From positions 2,852,001-2,916,000 of the forward strand of contig JAJFZO010000566.1 of the NCBI GenBank assembly GCA_021397835.1: 64,000 nt of DNA, read 5' to 3'. Positions within the stretch are counted from its first letter, which is position 1; every line of letters starts with the position of its first letter. The stretch comes from Moringa oleifera. Its lineage: Eukaryota; Streptophyta; Magnoliopsida; Brassicales; Moringaceae. The notes below the pieces were generated by a model that was not told the DNA's origin, made no database searches, and was given only the letters and a program-made list of their open reading frames with translations. The translations under genes were made by a program, and so were the position numbers. Shown here in pieces: positions 62,200 through 64,000 of the stretch.

Positions 62200-64000
62200 A
62201 TGACGATAATGAGCTCAAGTGCGCCTGCTTCTCTTTCTGGTTTCACTGGTAATCCTTATCTCTTTACTCTTTTTGGGTTTTCAAGAGCTACTTCTGTTTC
62301 TTGTTATTCTTCTATTCCTGATAGTAGTTCTTTGAGAACCCGTGATGTTAATGTTGCGGAGAAGGGTTTGAGTGAAACCAGAAGTTTAGAGAAGTTGGTC
62401 ATATCAAAGTGTAAGTCAGGGTCACTTAAGCTTGAAGAAGCAGAGGGTTTCTTCAATCACATGATCCAAATGCGACATGTGCCCTCAATTAGGGCTTTCA
62501 ACAATTTGTTTGGGGCACTCTCCAACCTGAAGCACTATCCCGTTGTTGTTTCCATGTGCAAAAAACTGATGGGTTGTGCCAAAATTGTACCGGATATTTG
62601 CACATTGACTACTTTGATCAATTGCCTTTGCCATTTGAATCGGGTCGACTTGGGTTTCTCTGTGTTAGCAGTTGCTACCAAAAGGGGGCTTCAGTCTGAT
62701 GCTTATGTGTTTAGTACTTTGCTTCGTGGACTTTGTGCAGAAGATAAGATTAATGAAGCCATGAGTTTCTTTCGGGTAATTACAGAGAAAGGATATCCGT
62801 GCGATGAATTTGCCTATAACATTATGATCAATGGCCTTTGCAAAAAGGGGAACACCTGCAATGCACTTTCTATATTCAATGGGATGAATATGAGAGGAAG
62901 GTTTAAACCTGATGTTACAACTTACAATGTAATCATTGACGGTCTATGCAAAGAAGAGAAGATTCGGGAAGCACTTGCTCTATTTAGTTCAATGACTCGG
63001 GAAGGCATAAAGCCTAATGTTATCACTTACAATCCCATAGTGTTTGCTTTATGCAAGTCAGGTGAATGGAAAAAGGCAGCACAGTTTTTTCACAACATGA
63101 TTAATTGTGGAATGTCACCTGATGTAGTGATATTCAATGCAATGATTGATGCTTTATGCAAAGATGGAAGGACAGAAGATGCACTTTGTCTCATAGAAGT
63201 AATGATTGGTCGAGATATAAAACCTAACATCCAGACTTTCAACACTTTAATTTGTGGTTTTTCTCAGTCAGGCCAGCACAGAGAAGCCCTGAGGTTGTTC
63301 CATAAATTGATAGATGCAGGTCCCGAACCTAGTGTCATAACATACAACGTTTTAATTGATTCTCTTTGCAAGGAAAAGAGGACTGAAGAGGCCTTTACCT
63401 TGTTACAGCTAATGATTTATAGGGGTGTGAGACCTGATATCATAACTTACAACTCTTTAATTCATGGATTGTGTCTGTCAGGAGAATGTACAAAAGGCTT
63501 GAAGCTGTTCAATAAATTGATAGACGAAGGGCTGCGACCTGATGTTGTAACTTTCGGCACCTTAATTAATGGTTGCTGCAAAGAAGGGAGAAATAGAGAA
63601 GCCCAAACTATGTTTGAGCTAATGATTCAGGGGGGCCTAAAACCAGACCTCTTCACTTACAATTCTTTAATATATGGACTGTGTCATTCCAGCCAATGGA
63701 GTGAAGTGACAAGGCTGTTAAATGAAATGGTTGGTCAAAATATCTTGCCTAATATAATAACTTTTAACATGTTACTGAATGCACTTTGCAAAAATGGAAA
63801 AATGGAAGAAGCTAATGAAGTCCTTGAGATGATGATTCAGAAAGGTGTAAGGCCTGATGTCATTACATTCCAAGCTTTGTTGGAGGGATATTGTCAGCAA
63901 GGCAAGATGGATGAGGCAATGGGTGTTTTCAATTCCATGGAAGTTCATGATTGCCTTCCTAATACAATCTGTTACCGCAGTTTGATCAATGGCTATGCAA
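62200..64000 (+). CDS. P-class pentatricopeptide repeat protein, restorer-of-fertility-like; 3' end outside window
   Basis: PPR proteins bind organelle RNA one base per repeat and direct its processing, stability or translation. The frame is open for 600 codons from ATG at 62200 (MTIMSSSAPASL) to the window edge with no intron, as is normal for this family. The in-frame stop upstream (62173-62175) fixes the start. The first 30-50 residues are Ser/Thr-rich without acids, suitable as a mitochondrial or plastid presequence. From about residue 65 to the edge there are back-to-back 35-residue repeats with typical ends such as PDVTTYNVIIDGLCKEEKI, PNVITYNPIVFALCKSG and PDVVTFGTLINGCCKEG. All are of canonical P type, with the high repeat-to-repeat similarity seen in the Rf-like clade. 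Number of remaining repeats, stop codon and target are unknown. Confidence 0.93.
   Translation, partial: MTIMSSSAPASLSGFTGNPYLFTLFGFSRATSVSCYSSIPDSSSLRTRDVNVAEKGLSETRSLEKLVISKCKSGSLKLEEAEGFFNHMIQMRHVPSIRAFNNLFGALSNLKHYPVVVSMCKKLMGCAKIVPDICTLTTLINCLCHLNRVDLGFSVLAVATKRGLQSDAYVFSTLLRGLCAEDKINEAMSFFRVITEKGYPCDEFAYNIMINGLCKKGNTCNALSIFNGMNMRGRFKPDVTTYNVIIDGLCKEEKIREALALFSSMTREGIKPNVITYNPIVFALCKSGEWKKAAQFFHNMINCGMSPDVVIFNAMIDALCKDGRTEDALCLIEVMIGRDIKPNIQTFNTLICGFSQSGQHREALRLFHKLIDAGPEPSVITYNVLIDSLCKEKRTEEAFTLLQLMIYRGVRPDIITYNSLIHGLCLSGECTKGLKLFNKLIDEGLRPDVVTFGTLINGCCKEGRNREAQTMFELMIQGGLKPDLFTYNSLIYGLCHSSQWSEVTRLLNEMVGQNILPNIITFNMLLNALCKNGKMEEANEVLEMMIQKGVRPDVITFQALLEGYCQQGKMDEAMGVFNSMEVHDCLPNTICYRSLINGYA

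Noticed and set aside
62028..62246. Minus-strand frame at the PPR start
   Set aside because: It overlaps the PPR leader and start in antisense and shows no domain.
62172..62257. Upstream ATG before the PPR gene
   Set aside because: It is in another frame and stops after about 23 codons; it could be a small uORF but is not the PPR start.

Overview
This window is nuclear DNA of a flowering plant, almost certainly a eudicot. The genes contain introns with GT-AG borders and encode plant-specific families (PLATZ, DUF863, GT47 xyloglucan-type glycosyltransferase, P-class PPR, plastid KAS III, FMO GS-OX). They are separated by very AT-rich intergenic DNA with GA/CT and TA microsatellites and a decayed Copia retrotransposon. 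I see no bacterial operons, CRISPR arrays or rRNA. The species cannot be fixed from the sequence alone.

Layout: 1-2.5 kb is AT-rich repeat-like DNA. A single-exon GT47 exostosin-family glycosyltransferase (2676-4025, +) converges on an eight-exon gene for plastid 3-oxoacyl-ACP synthase III (8758-4522, -), whose exon structure I could close completely to 401 residues. From about 10.0 to 15.0 kb lies a decayed minus-strand Copia element with recognisable gag, integrase, RT and RNase H relics between degenerate LTRs, plus an inserted foreign block. A PLATZ zinc-binding transcription factor (18501-19671, +) follows, then a tRNA-Gly(GCC) at 21064-21134.

From 21.6 to 30.7 kb are two tandem minus-strand flavin-containing monooxygenase genes of the FMO GS-OX type with seven matching exons each. 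The one at 27.1-30.7 kb is intact (447 aa). The one at 21.6-25.3 kb is intact except for a single-base insertion inside its FAD-binding glycine motif, so it looks like a very young pseudogene or a sequencing error. From 33.7 to 38.6 kb is a DUF863-family gene (675 aa) whose leader carries two short upstream ORFs. It is followed by an isolated GC-rich island (39.3-39.6 kb) and a tandemly duplicated AT-rich unit of about 0.48 kb.

From 40.6 to 49.6 kb there is little recognisable coding. The exception is a short array of about 45-bp repeats at 42.6-42.9 kb that stays open in one frame as a 15-residue repeat; it is the least explained coding-like signal in the window. Adenine phosphoribosyltransferase (49822-53038, +, six exons, 182 aa) has a clear TATA box. 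A single-exon protein with a PARP-like C-terminal domain lies at 56096-55209 (-). The window ends inside a long P-class PPR gene (62200 to beyond 64000, +), resembling the restorer-of-fertility-like clade.

The genes are independent housekeeping or regulatory loci (cell wall, plastid fatty-acid initiation, adenine salvage, transcription, organelle RNA processing). The only functional cluster is the FMO pair. I found no convincing multi-gene novel system. The points most worth following up are the frameshifted FMO copy, the 15-residue repeat ORF, the uORF-bearing leader of the DUF863 gene, and the dispersed AT-rich repeat family.
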